Origin: Bryoerythrophyllum caledonicum
Lineage: Eukaryota; Streptophyta; Bryopsida; Pottiales; Pottiaceae
Assembly: GCA_963971425.1 (NCBI GenBank)
Contig: OZ020517.1
Location: forward strand, 30,724,734 to 30,788,733
Length of the DNA: 64,000 nt
Direction: 5' to 3'
This document shows, one piece after another, positions 31,761 to 41,679 of this stretch (position 1 is the stretch's first letter; the number at the start of each line of letters is the position of its first letter). The translations under genes and the position numbers were made by a program. Under the pieces are notes generated by a model, which saw only the letters and a list, made by a program, of their open reading frames with translations, ran no database searches and had not been told where the DNA came from.

Positions 31761-34700
31761 ATGGCTGAAAGGTAAAATCCATACTCTCACCCAGGAGCCC
31801 TGAACCCTACGCCTTCAGTATCATATAACGAATGACGAATCTGTACAATCTGCGATAAATACGCTATTCATTGAACACAGTTTAGCTCGAGTCGAGCTAA
31901 TGTGGGAAATCCATATTTGCACTATTGTCCACACTTTAGCTCAAGTCGAGCTAAAGTGTGCCCCCACTGTGCACTAATATCCACACATTTGCTCGACTCG
32001 AGCTAAAGTGGGCCTTTTCTGTGCACATAAGGCCACACTTTAGCTCGAGTCGAGCTAAAGTGAACCTTTTCTGTGCATCTTTGGCCACACTTTAGCTCGA
32101 GTCGAGCTAAAGTGGACCTTTTCTGTGCATCTTTGGCCATACTTTAGCTCAAGTCGAGCTAAAGTGGACCTTTTCTGTGAACATTTGGCCACACTTTAAC
32201 TCGACTCGAGGTAAAGTTTGATCAATGAAGCAAACACAAAGTTGCACTTTGGCGCAACAAGAGCGTAAGTGTGCCAAATGTGCACAGAAAAGTCCCAATT
32301 TAGCTCAAGTCGAGCTAAATTGTGGACGATAATACACTATCGAGGTCACATAATATCTCGACTCGAGATAAAATGTACGACTTCGTACGTCTTCGGTTGC
32401 GCTAAAAGAGACTACTCGAAATAAAATCTTAATATCAACTCTTAAACACTGGGTTTAAAATAAAACATGGCCTCTCTATAAAGCCTACACACTTTACCTC
32501 GAATCGAGCTAAAGTGTGAGAGAATGAACATAAACAACAACCCGAACACAACACTATTCGGACTTTAAACATTCCAAATGTATAGTAATCCAATGATACC
32601 GACGACCCAACTCATGTCCACTTCTCATTAAATTCTCACATGCGTGCAAGAACTTCAGTCACGCTTCAACCACTTGAGAACCTCAAAGAGTGAGGTTCGT
32701 GAGTGATTTAAGGGTGAACTGAAGTTCTTTCACAGTTCTGAGAGTTAAATGAGAAGTAGCCATGATTTGAATTAAAATGTATAGGAAAGTCGTTTGAATG
32801 AATATTGTAAGTGTCAGAATTGTTCAGCTATGCATTCCATGCATGAGCACTTTAGCTCGAGTCGAGCTAAAGATGCAGCTAAAACTTGAATACAACATTG
32901 ATACATTGGTGTAATTGCAGTCTCCTAACTCAACTCACGTCTACTTTTCGTTCACCTCTCATAAATCGTGCAAGAGCTTCAGTCCCGCTTCAACCACTTG
33001 AGAACCTCAAAGAGTGAGGTTCGTGAGTGATTTGAGTGTGACCTGAAGCTCTTTCACAGTTCTGAGAGTTGAACGAGAAGCAGGCATGAGTTGATTGTAA
33101 GCGTCTAAGCGAACGGTCAAATTAACTAGATTTTCTTGCAGAGTATTACTCACATACTTGAATAACGGTACACTTTAGCTCGAGTCGAGCTAATGTGTGA
33201 CCTCGCCGTCCTAATCGGTTGATCATTGAAGCAATCTAATATCTTTGCTCTATTTTGTGTTTGTGCAGATCTGAGAGGGACAGGATGGTGTCGAAGTTCA
33301 GCACTTCTTCCAGCCAAAGCCTGTCGACCTTGACGATGACGATGGAGACGACAACAACCACTTGGACTGCTGGGAGCTCAAGGACCCATCGATGACACTG
33401 AAGTGGACGCTTCTGTGGGCGACCTATACGGATCATTTAGTGTTTGGTCAGACCTTCGCTGGTGCTATCGTCGATCCCCAGCACATCGACTTCAAGACCA
33501 AAGTTACTGATGTAGTCCACGAAGTTAACGATCACGTTAAGTTGTCGTGTGAGACGACCTCTGAGTCCTTAGATCCGTATTTCTTTACTATTATAGTAAA
33601 CAATAGTTCATCTCCCTTCTATATCTTGGATTTGGTCGATTCTCTTAGGTCATCCAAATTTGAGGAAATAGTGACTCAGGTCGAGCATGAGATCTCCCTT
33701 AAGAAATGGGAGACTAGTAGCGGACAGCCACTGAAAGCAAAGGCTATAGCTAATAAACTGCGCGTCATTCTCTCTAGAATGAGTACCTTTGTCGCTCTAG
33801 ATAAGGCGAAGAATATTGCGGCAAGACGGCCGATAAAACTTTCAACGGTTTCGGGGGCCGTGACCGGTAGCCAGGACATGAGTCAGGCGTCGGTACCGGT
33901 TAGAACTCCAGGTGCAAGAACAAGTCGAAGCACTCTGCGCAACACGCTGTCTGCTTCCCCCGTCAAGAAGCGCTCAGCTGCCAAGAAGCCGGAGACCTCT
34001 TCAAGAAAGAAGTCGAAGCTCGTATCGGAGGAGGAGCAAGCCAATTCGATGGCCTCTGCACTCTCGGAGCTCCCCAAGGCGCTCGGATACGGAGAGACAA
34101 TCGACTACAACAACGTCCAACAGATTTACCAGAAATTCTGGACGGAGTGTCAGAGCTGTTTTTTCAAAGGCGACAGAGAGATGAAGATCGAGCTTGACGT
34201 GATGAGGTTGCATAATGCACCGCCGGAGTGGACTATCCGTGCGTTCGAGCCTCGGGGCATGGAGGAGTTGAAGCATTACTACCTCCAAATGCCAGACAAG
34301 ACGCAGAAGCAGACTCTCTGCGTCATGCCGAAGCTCGACACTATGCCGACGACTGTGGAGGAGCTCAGCGACTGCGACTTCTACATCATCAACGGCCAGC
34401 ACAGCGTTGCTGCCTCAAAGGAGATGATTAACGGCAACGTTCCGGAGGTGATGAGAAGGCACTTTCGAACATGGCAATGTTATATTGTCTGGATGCAAGA
34501 TCCGGAGAAGCTGAGGAAGATTTCCGCGTATTATAATCGCGTGAATCATTTGGTCCAGTTCAAGCCGACGTGGGCAACAAATATCCTCGGCTCCCGTGCT
34601 TTGTGGATCCAAGCTGGGAGACCAATGCCGAAGCACTCTGCCACAGGCGTTCGCGGGTCTCACAAGTCAGGTCGGAGAACTGCAGTTGAAATGGCCAATG

Positions 34701-37700
34701 ACAAGAGGTTTGAGGTAATATATCTTAACCAAGGTCATGCACTTTAGCTCCACTCGAGCTAAAGTGCAAGTTCGCTCTGTATCTGTATAGTCATGTGTAT
34801 TGATTGAAATCGCTTTCATTGTCTGCTTTTGCGTTGCAAGTTAGCTCAACTCGAGCTAACTTGCAGTGTTTTGGACCCTACTAGACATGATAATATTCCT
34901 GCTTTATTGTATACTTGAACGACCCTTTTATGTTCCGCCCAGCCATTTCTCAACGCGGTTCGTGAGCGCTTCGCAATGATCGACGTTGCGAAGAGCCAGG
35001 CTGCGCTCAAGAAAGCCGGGAAGGCGAAGGAGCTTTCAATTACGAACGAGGTGAAGATAATCACCGCGACAGATGAGACCTTCGAGCTGTGGTCCGATGT
35101 CATCTCTTTTGCGGCGCATGGCGACCTCATCAACGTCGATTCAACTTCGACGCCCTTGGCAAAGTTCAAGGACGCGAAGTCTTGGGTTCCTGAGAAGGAT
35201 GGGGTTCTGACGCGCGAGTTCTTCAAGTTTCTCGGCAATATGACCGAAGCCGATCACGGGAAAATGTGCAAGCACATTCTCAATCGATCAGGGCCATCTC
35301 GGAAACTGCCCTACCCTAAGGTAGTCATCAAGCTGCCGAATTCTGCGCTGGAGGATTGCTATACAGCCCGGGACTGGGTGGATCGGAGGAAGAGGAAGGA
35401 GGTCGCTCGGATGGAGCTTCAACTGATCAGGCCGGAGCTGGCCTTCTTCAACAGCACTAGAGCGTACAGACGTTCAAACTGGCGGACGTTCAAGAAGAAC
35501 TACAACATCAGCAAGGCCTCAAAGCGTGCCCTCTTGGATTGGGGTCCACCGGATTCGTACTACGCCAACTCGAGGCAGACGCAGTTTCGCAACTACAAAT
35601 GTGAAGATCTCTCTCCGTACGCGAAGGAGTTCTTCAGAGTCTTCATCGTTGTGCGGTCGCGGTTCGTTTCACCAGTGGGAGCCCTGCACTTCCGTTCTTA
35701 CAAGGCGGCAACGAATTCGCTCGGGACGTGGCCTTCGGATTCATGGCGCAACCTGGGCTGCAATGTGAAGCTCGGCATCATCGACTTCCGGAACATCCCT
35801 GGGTTCTCTGGGACGTCGTCATCGTCGTTGGAGAGGCCCTTCTTCGACGAGTTCATGACGATGTTCGCATTGAAAGGACAGCCTCCCCTCACCGATCTTC
35901 CAGCCTGGCTCTTCATTTGCGGCAACGAGCAGTCACACCTTCAAGTGACAGCGTTTGCTGAGGGCCCGTCGTTGTGCCATGCATACGATGTGCTGCAGTC
36001 GAAGTATCTTCCCTCCGAGAACGAGCGCCTCGGAGGATTCGCGCCGAAGACCAACAACGCTCTAGACCCGGTTCGGCTCCTCTTTCTCTTCAAGAAGGAG
36101 CTTACGGTGATCCCAGCCGTAAAGAAGATCTACGCAGCTCCAGAGCATGTGTTGTACACGAAGCTGCGCAAGTACAACGAGTTGGCGTACTCCATGAACA
36201 TGAACGAGATGAGGATGGAGTTCTTCGTCAAGCTCCTGGAGCTGTTCTGCAAGAGGGGGGATTCTGTTGTCCAACTGTTTGGCGGGACGAAATTACTGAC
36301 AGCAAGTGTGGTAAGCATCCCTGCAGTTTAGCTCGAGTCGAGCTAAACTGTTTATTCCCTTTCTGACTCGTGCATAGTTTCAATGTGGTCATGCCTATGC
36401 TGTTTGGTGAAACTTTAGCTCGACTCGACCTAAAGTGTCGGCTTTTTCTTGTATGATTTTATGGATGTCATTAACTTCGTTCGTATCATTTGAAGTTATA
36501 ATAGCCAAGTTTTTGTACCAGCAATTGTTTGTATTGAGTTTAGCTCGACTCGACCTAAATTGTATCTTGTTCAATCCATTGGTGTGCAGATGCTGGACCT
36601 GGAAGCGTTCTGCATTTCTCACGACACCGATGAGCAGGATCTCGACGATGCCTTTGAGGTCGGCTTGACGTTGGATCGGGCCGATTTTGATATTTCTGCG
36701 TATCACGTCAACTCGGAGATCTTCCCCGAGCTTGGAGATGCCGTTGGGAAGGGGAAGGGGAAAGCCATTATTGACCTCGGCGATGAGGAGGAAGATGCGG
36801 AGCCGAGCGCTGTGGTAGCGTGTCCGATCTCGAGCACCGTCACTCCGGATAATGAGTCCCAGGACGACTTCGTTGACGCTACTCCGCCTCAGTTTCAGAG
36901 TGCATCTCAATCTGAAGCAGGGGACACAATCGCTTCCTCGCGACAACGACTGGACTTCCCGGAGTTGGATTCGTTGGAGATTTCCGACAAGCCTCATTCA
37001 GCTCCCACCTTGGGTGCTTCAACCGCTCGTCCCGCGGCCAAGAAGAGGAAGGTTGCTAGCGCGAGCACGCGCTCTCCTTTGGCTAATGCGAGCAGCGCTC
37101 AGGATGACAGCAGGTTGATCTCCCTTGAGAAGAAGCTCGAAGAGGAGGCCACCCGGATGAGGTTGATGGAGCAGCGACTTGCGGAGCGCGACGAGGAGCT
37201 CAGGGATCTGCAGCGGAGGCGTGATGATGAAATGAAGAGAGACCAAGATCAGAGGCATGCCGAGATGATGCTCATGATGCAGAGATTCATGTCGGCTAAT
37301 TTGCCTACTTCCGCCACATCACCGCCTTTAATTATTGCTGCAATCCCCCAGCCTCCCGCATCGCCGGACGGCGGGTCTGCGAGTCCGTCTCGCGATTTGC
37401 AGCTTCCATATCCGTCGGTTACCTCCCCCGTCTGCAGTGGGGCTCAATTGCTTCCTGTTCTCCCTTCCGCGTCGGCCCGCCCCTCTTCCCCTCCGAAGTC
37501 GCCCGATCGGGACGAATCTATCGCAGATGTCCCCATGTCATCGTCAGGTTAGTGTAACGTAGTTGCGAGTGTATAGAGGCAGAACATTTTGTAAATGTCC
37601 AATTTTGTACTCCAGTATTTTTTTGTTAATATTATAGTGCACGGCGAGCACTTCAGCTCGAGTCGAGCTAAACTGCTTGACATCTAACCACTGTGACTTG

Positions 37701-38924
37701 TATCGGTGTCCCTGTGCCCATCCGCTGATAGGTGTGAAGTTGTTGAATTTTTCCAGATCTAAGTTTCGGTGATGACGCGATTGCTCAACCAGTCATAGAC
37801 GAGGTCGTCCAAGTTTCAGCCGTGCTCGTAGACGAGATCAATCATGATTCTGAGCCACCTCTTCTTGTCCCAGAACCGTGCCCCCAAATGGATGTCGGGC
37901 ACTCCGGGCCCCTTGACAGCATGTAGGGTTCGTTGGGATCGATGGGTGCCCGAGACGAAATGTTGCAGGACGATGAAGTTCTCGAGGTATTCTTCTAACT
38001 CTTTTCGAACTCCACTCATTCCCCCATCACTCCTCCCCCGTTTATCTCTTTCGTTCTACGTATTGTTGAATCGTCGTTGTTAATGAATCTGTAGTAATAT
38101 TGGTCGTTCTCCTGGCATTTGCGAACCAGGTCGGCGAGGCATCAATAAGTGATGCCAATAATCTAGAAGAAATACCTAGAGTCCATTCAGATATCGAGGG
38201 CAGGTGGTTGAACATTGTGCTGGACCTCAATGGGATTCTATGCACGTGTGAGCCGTCGTGGCAGGCCAGAGGATCCAGGGACTCTATCCCGTCCATTCAC
38301 TCGGCTTTGCTGCCGGCCGAAGTAGGCCCTAAACTAGTTCGAGTGCGCCCTGGTTGTGCTGAGTTCCTTACAAAGTTGTCTAAGATTGCCACCATCACGA
38401 TCTGGAGTTCGATGATGGAATCTACAACGCGTCAGATATATAATTATCTTTTTCAGCATAGTTCTTCGTACCCTCTCAGGATCTTTGGTCAGGAGAGTTG
38501 CGATAGGGTTCCCGAGCGTAGAGTCGGTAGCAGAACATTCTACATGAAGGAATCTGGCACTCAGAAGGACATCTTCTTGAAGACCTTATCGAGCCATCTC
38601 TTCAATAGGTTGGGTCGTGAGTATACTCCGGCAAATACGCTTGTCATTGACGACAGCCCGATTAAGCACATGCTTAATTTGCCGGAGAACGTTCTTCTTC
38701 TTCCATCATGGTCGCACAAACATGTTGGCGCGAGAGACGACTCTGTATTGTTGGAGGAATTGCTGCCATATCTCTCTGACCTTCATCAGTTTCCGGGTGG
38801 TCTAGCGCAGTATCGGGCCGAACATCCCTCTGGCCGGGAGATGTTTTATAATGATCAAAAGACGTGTGGTCAGTCTGCGAGTGTCTGGAACGCAATCCAA
38901 GCGTTTCAGAATCTCCGCTCTTAA
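31761..38924 (+). CDS. ParB-like / N-MTase-like / FCP1-like fusion gene
   Basis: A single multi-exon gene fits best. Leader exon ends 31262 (AAAG|GTAAGT). Second exon is 31714-31771 with ATGGCTGAAAG. Further exons: 33269-34714, 34943-36310, 36590-37547, 37757-37986 and 38130-38924. All junctions from 34714 onward are GT-AG and keep phase; about 1,600 residues in total. Order of parts: N-terminal region, Lys/Arg-rich linker, ParB/sulfiredoxin-like motif (FYIINGQHSVAASKEMI), methyltransferase-like region, acidic linker, charged coiled coil (~37110-37290), and C-terminal HAD phosphatase. Two defects: the short ATG exon does not join the long frame in phase (one base short), and 37922-37924 is an in-frame TAG. 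The locus may therefore be decaying, have an unseen mini-exon, or be two genes. Nuclear action is inferred from basic KKR-type stretches. Confidence 0.6.
31878..32219. repeat. Intronic array of seven palindromes, 52-bp period
   Basis: Units start near 31878, 31931, 31983, 32036, 32087, 32139 and 32191. Each has the arms TTTAGCTCGA/TCGAGCTAAA (some with CTCAAG or a C centre), framed by CACA...TGTG or CACT...AGTG and the spacer CCTTTTCTGTGCATCTTTGG. The whole array lies in the intron before exon 33269 of the ParB-like gene. Confidence 0.92.
32608..32771. repeat. Long hairpin, copy 1 (intronic)
   Basis: Arms of about 75 bp. The left reads CACTTCTCATTAAATTCTCA onward to CACTTGAGAACCTCA. The right arm in reverse complement reads CTACTTCTCATTTAACTCTC onward to CACTCACGAACCTCAC. 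The loop is only a few bases. The structure resembles a plant MIR foldback or a small MITE. A close copy lies at 32931-33093. Confidence 0.75.
32931..33093. repeat. Long hairpin, copy 2 (intronic)
   Basis: Same fold as 32608-32771. The stretch GCTTCAACCACTTGAGAACC and its opposite strand are unchanged between the two copies, while outer bases differ, often with the opposite arm changing too (AAGAACTTC/GAAGTTCTTT in copy 1; AAGAGCTTC/GAAGCTCTTT in copy 2). Confidence 0.75.
33269..36310 (+). other. ParB-like and N4/N6-MTase-like domain region
   Basis: Seen: YIINGQHSVAASKEM encoded near 34380-34425 resembles the G-x-x-R/H-x-x-A box of ParB/Srx nucleotide-binding domains. Downstream, CNVKLGIIDFRNIPG (35760-35800) sits where beta-class N4/N6 methyltransferases have their catalytic DPPY box, but reads IDFRN. 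It is followed by PAWLFICGNEQSHLQ and YLPSENERLGGFAP, and at 36250-36310 by GDSVVQLFGGTKLLTAS, like the AdoMet-binding FxGxG motif. The next exon continues LEAFCISHDTDEQDLDDAFE, the usual helix and acidic strand after motif I. Motif order IV then I with an N-terminal ParB domain matches bacterial and phage ParB-methylase fusions (family knowledge). The altered DPPY box suggests lost or changed catalysis. Confidence 0.45.
34738..34862. repeat. Two palindromes in intron 34715-34942
   Basis: CACTTTAGCTCCACTCGAGC at about 34739 with its complement, and GCAAGTTAGCTCAACTCGAG at about 34837 with its complement TTGC. The second has its own outer stem, GCAA/TTGC. Confidence 0.8.
36324..36562. repeat. 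Three palindromes in intron 36311-36589
   Basis: CAGTTTAGCTCGAGTCGAGC at 36326 (perfect arms), CTTTAGCTCGACTCGACCTA at 36412 and GTTTAGCTCGACTCGACCTA at 36537. Half of each of the last two has changed from GAGCTAAA to GACCTAAA. Confidence 0.8.
36590..37986 (+). other. Linker with coiled coil, in-frame TAG
   Basis: Exon 36590-37547 begins MLDLEAFCISHDTDEQDLDD. It then runs into acidic and Ser/Pro-rich disorder, an NLS-like patch (AAKKRKV, ~37035), a coiled coil (LEKKLEEEATRMRLMEQRLA, then ERDEELRDLQRRRDDEMKRD) and a Pro/Ser tail. The donor at 37548 (CAG|GTTAGT) joins the acceptor at 37756 in phase. The following exon, DLSFGDDAIAQPVIDEVVQV onward, contains ATG TAG GGT at 37919-37927, then resumes in frame to the donor at 37987. 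The TAG is the only stop in that exon. Confidence 0.5.
37652..37677. repeat. Palindrome in intron 37548-37756
   Basis: One copy, CTTCAGCTCGAGTCGAGCTA onward, between the coiled-coil exon and the next exon of the fusion gene. Confidence 0.75.
38130..38924 (+). other. FCP1/NIF-like HAD phosphatase domain
   Basis: The last exon encodes about 264 residues. HAD motif I is VLDLNGILC (Asp-x-Asn instead of the DxDxT of true CTD phosphatases), motif II is TIWSSMM, and the C-terminal acidic motif is VIDDSPIKHM. Between them are the strands VRVRPGCAEFLTKLSKIAT and LRIFGQESC, as in FCP1-homology (NIF) domains. The DLNG variant is the form I recall from plant FCP1-like proteins of unknown substrate. The second Asp, the general acid, is replaced by Asn, so activity is uncertain. 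An annotation pipeline could report this exon as a separate gene starting near 38100. Confidence 0.75.
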
Positions 38925-39303
38925 TGCCGTTGGGAATGCTTAGATGCCTTTTACACTTTAGGTCGGATAGAGCTAAATTGTATCGATTGACTGCAGCTCG
39001 ATGTTGTAAATTTTGTTGGACCATTTTTTGTGTATATTTTTTTTATAAATGAAACTGAGATGTTTCACCGCTTTGTTTGTTGTGGGAATTGGATATCTAC
39101 TGTTGATGGAATGTCGTGCTATTCTGAATGATTGGAATTTTCATCTATTGTTCTAAGGTATGTCAGTGTCGCTGTGGTTGAAATTTCTACAGGGCTGTGA
39201 CTGTCGGGCGTCCGTGGATTCCTTGCTAGGGCCAGAGGAGTTCGTCCTTTCTCTTCGGAGTAAAGGGCTTTTGTTGCACTCTGCTGCAACCGCGCAATCA
39301 ACC
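38925..39303. other. 3' flank of fusion gene
   Basis: Contains a degenerate palindrome (CACTTTAGGTCGGATAGAGC at about 38953) and a likely polyadenylation region (AATGAAACT, TTTTTTATAAATGAAAC near 39030-39050). Confidence 0.45.
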
Positions 39304-40042
39304 ATGGATTATTCGACCATGGCAGTGGACGACGGAGTTGTTGAAAGCCCTATTGCGCGGGAGCCAATTCATGATAGGAACAACTCGCCTTCGCCGCAGT
39401 GGCCTCGTTTAGTTCCTGGGTCCCCGCCTTTAAATCCGGATAATTGTACTCCAGCAAAGCGTATTCTCTACGACGGTTTAAGGGATGGTACTTCCCAACG
39501 CTCGCTTGCCGTGCGTGTTATGATGACCTCCAATTTATTGCACTATTGCGATGTTTTGGCCTAGACAATTTTGGTTTGTTGTTGAGCTACATTGCACTAA
39601 TGTAGTTTTGGTTCATTTAAGCTTGTTTTTTTTGTTGGGGGTTAAATGTGCTCTGTGGATCTTTCCTTCTGCATTTTAGCTCCATCCGACCTAATGTGCG
39701 CTAGGATGGATTTCAATGATTAAATTTTCATCTGTGTTGTGTAGCAGTATTCGACCTAAAGTGTATTTCTTTGGATTGTGTGTGGCGCCTATTGTGCAGG
39801 GACCATTCGGTAAATGTCTCCGTCCTCGAACTTTGTCTGGGGATGCTACTAGAGGCAAATGCTCTCCTTCCCCCACCCGCCGGCACTTGCTGCCCAAATC
39901 AAACAGTGACGAGGTGCGTAGGCGGGGTTTGCAGCGTCTTCTAGAGAGTCCATTAATGCAAGAGAATGGCGCAACATGGACAAGGCAACGTCAGAGGGCT
40001 TTTTTGAAGACGCGTATAGAAGCTTATGGTGGAACTCCGTAG
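39304..40042 (+). CDS. Small two-exon protein of unknown function
   Basis: Exon 1 starts at ATG 39304 (MDYSTMAVDDGVVESPIARE) and is open to 39564. In-phase GT candidates occur at GCC|GTGCGT and CGT|GTTATG near 39510-39517. Exon 2 begins after TTGTGCAG at 39800 (GPFGKCLRPRTLSGD) and ends at TAG 40042 (TRQRQRAFLKTRIEAYGGTP). The product is about 150 residues, rich in Pro/Ser at first and basic at the end. The intron holds palindrome-family half sites (TTTTAGCTCCATCCGACCTA at 39672; TTCGACCTAAAGTG near 39750). No family is recognised. Composition and intron content match the fusion gene just upstream, so the two may belong to one unit. Confidence 0.5.
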
Positions 40043-40990
40043 ACCATTTGATTAGTGATAGGATGATTGTGTTTTGCCTCGGGGTGAATGAGTGTTGTTT
40101 GTGATTTTTTTTCATGATGTTTTAAATAAAGCTTGGAATAATGGTACATGCTTCTTTTAGCGTTACCATTTTTTGGGACATTCGGCTAATTTGGTCCATC
40201 CATGTAGTGGTATATAGTATTCTTGGTGCATTGTTGATATGCTTTGCACCTACAATTGTCTATATATATTGATACTTTAAAGATCATATATCTTCAAAAT
40301 TATGGAAATCTCCCATTATAACGAATATGGTGTTATTAAGTACATTGGCACTTTCTTCTTTGCCAAAACATTGAGAGTTTGAGTAATAAATATACCTTTA
40401 TTCATGTTCAGAAAGAGATTTTTCTACTGCCAATACAATACATTATTATTAATGTTAATCATATTGATTTTCATTTGTTGTACAAAAGAAGCTCAATAAC
40501 TTCCATTGTTCATAACTTAGAAATAGTTTAGGGGGATGAAGGAGTGAAACGCAATTGAAAAGCGTGCAATTAAACAAAAAGAATTGAAACCTCAAAAGGA
40601 TTGCATGTGCTAACATCTAAAATTTTAGCACATGTGCACCTGCACGATTGAGAACATTCAACTATGCACTTGAAAAAAGAAATTATCTAAATTTTGAACT
40701 CATTATTATTGTCACTTTGGTTCTTGCAAGTGATTAAGATGTGCCATAATTAATAATATCATAATAACACTATATAAAATGATATGATGTGACATTAATA
40801 AGATAGTTAAATTAGTAGTGCAAAAATGACCAAAAAAATATCATGTGGACATATATTATAATTGCACTTTCTTATCAGTGAAAATATATAAATCCCTGAG
40901 CTTAAAACCTTTCTTTCTCCATTCCATTTATAAGCCTTTTAGAACTATTATGTTTGTTATTCAAAAGAAAATAATTCAAGTTCTTGAAAA
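40043..40990. other. AT-rich intergenic DNA
   Basis: No gene or bounded repeat recognised. Confidence 0.5.
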
Positions 40991-40991
40991 T

Positions 40992-41648
40992 TGGTTGGCA
41001 CAAGACGTCTGTGCTAAATGCACAAACATTGAACGTGAGGCAGACAATAGAGCATGTCGAAGGAGGCAAGCGGAGCTTTTGATTGACAATCAATTGTGGA
41101 TCTGAGAATAGTTATCATGCTCATCTCATAGGATGCACTGAGGTAACAGAAGAAGAGATTGTTGTGGTCCATGAGAATAATTGTTAAGCACATCAAGCAG
41201 CACGTGCTGCAGTCCTAAATTTCCATAGGCGCATTGTGTGATTGATGGTGTAGCTAGCAACATTCGCCATGTAGTTCAGCAAATAATTATCCATTGCGGC
41301 ACATGTCACACTTTGCACTTGCTAAAGGAGCACATCATTGGAAGGGGCTCAATAAAGGTCAATCTACTATGTACTAAATGTTGTCACAAAGTAAAACTTG
41401 AGCTTCTAGAGCAAATAGAACCTCCTGAGCCACTGCAAGCCTTGCTACAAAGAAACACAAAAGAAACAAAAAGTTACCGGGAAATCTACTCAATTGTACA
41501 ACATCAAGGCAAGTTGTATCATAGAATAGATAGCCTTTTGCCAATAGAAGAGCAAAATCACAAGTTTTTGCAACTCTATGTTGCGGATAATTGCACTGCT
41601 CTAATATCCGTCCATATATTGTCTAACATATTGTTTGGAGACAAATAG
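40992..41648 (+). pseudogene. Helitron replicase N-terminal relic
   Basis: Frames in order, with shifts between them: NIEREADNRACRRRQAELLI, then ENSYHAHLIGCTEVTEEEIV, then (41238-41648) HCGTCHTLHLLKEHIIGRGS, LLCTKCCHKVKLELLEQIEP, and GKLYHRIDSLLPIEEQNHKF followed by LQLYVADN. The last phrase matches the segment G-x-x-YHRIGSLLP-x(n)-F-x-QLY that precedes the Rep domain in plant Helitron proteins, and the two CxxC pairs form the zinc ribbon usual before it. At least one frameshift, a TAA and a TGA make it inactive. No Rep catalytic residues follow. Confidence 0.65.
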
Positions 41649-41679
41649 GAACAAATATCTTGTGACCTATATAAGACTT

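Larger units (their letters stand above)
32296..33197. repeat. Single palindromes in the same intron
   Basis: Isolated copies of the palindrome at about 32296-32323 (AATTTAGCTCAAG...), 32350-32370 (degenerate), 32489-32513, 32847-32871 and 33170-33197. Their flanking bases differ but stay complementary (CACT/AGTG, CAATT/AATTG), so the outer stem co-varies. Confidence 0.85.

Noticed and set aside
25481-32219. CRISPR-like interpretation of the regularly spaced palindromes
   Set aside because: The spacers are themselves similar rather than unique, and this is a nuclear plant genome without cas genes. These are tandem repeats with a palindromic core.
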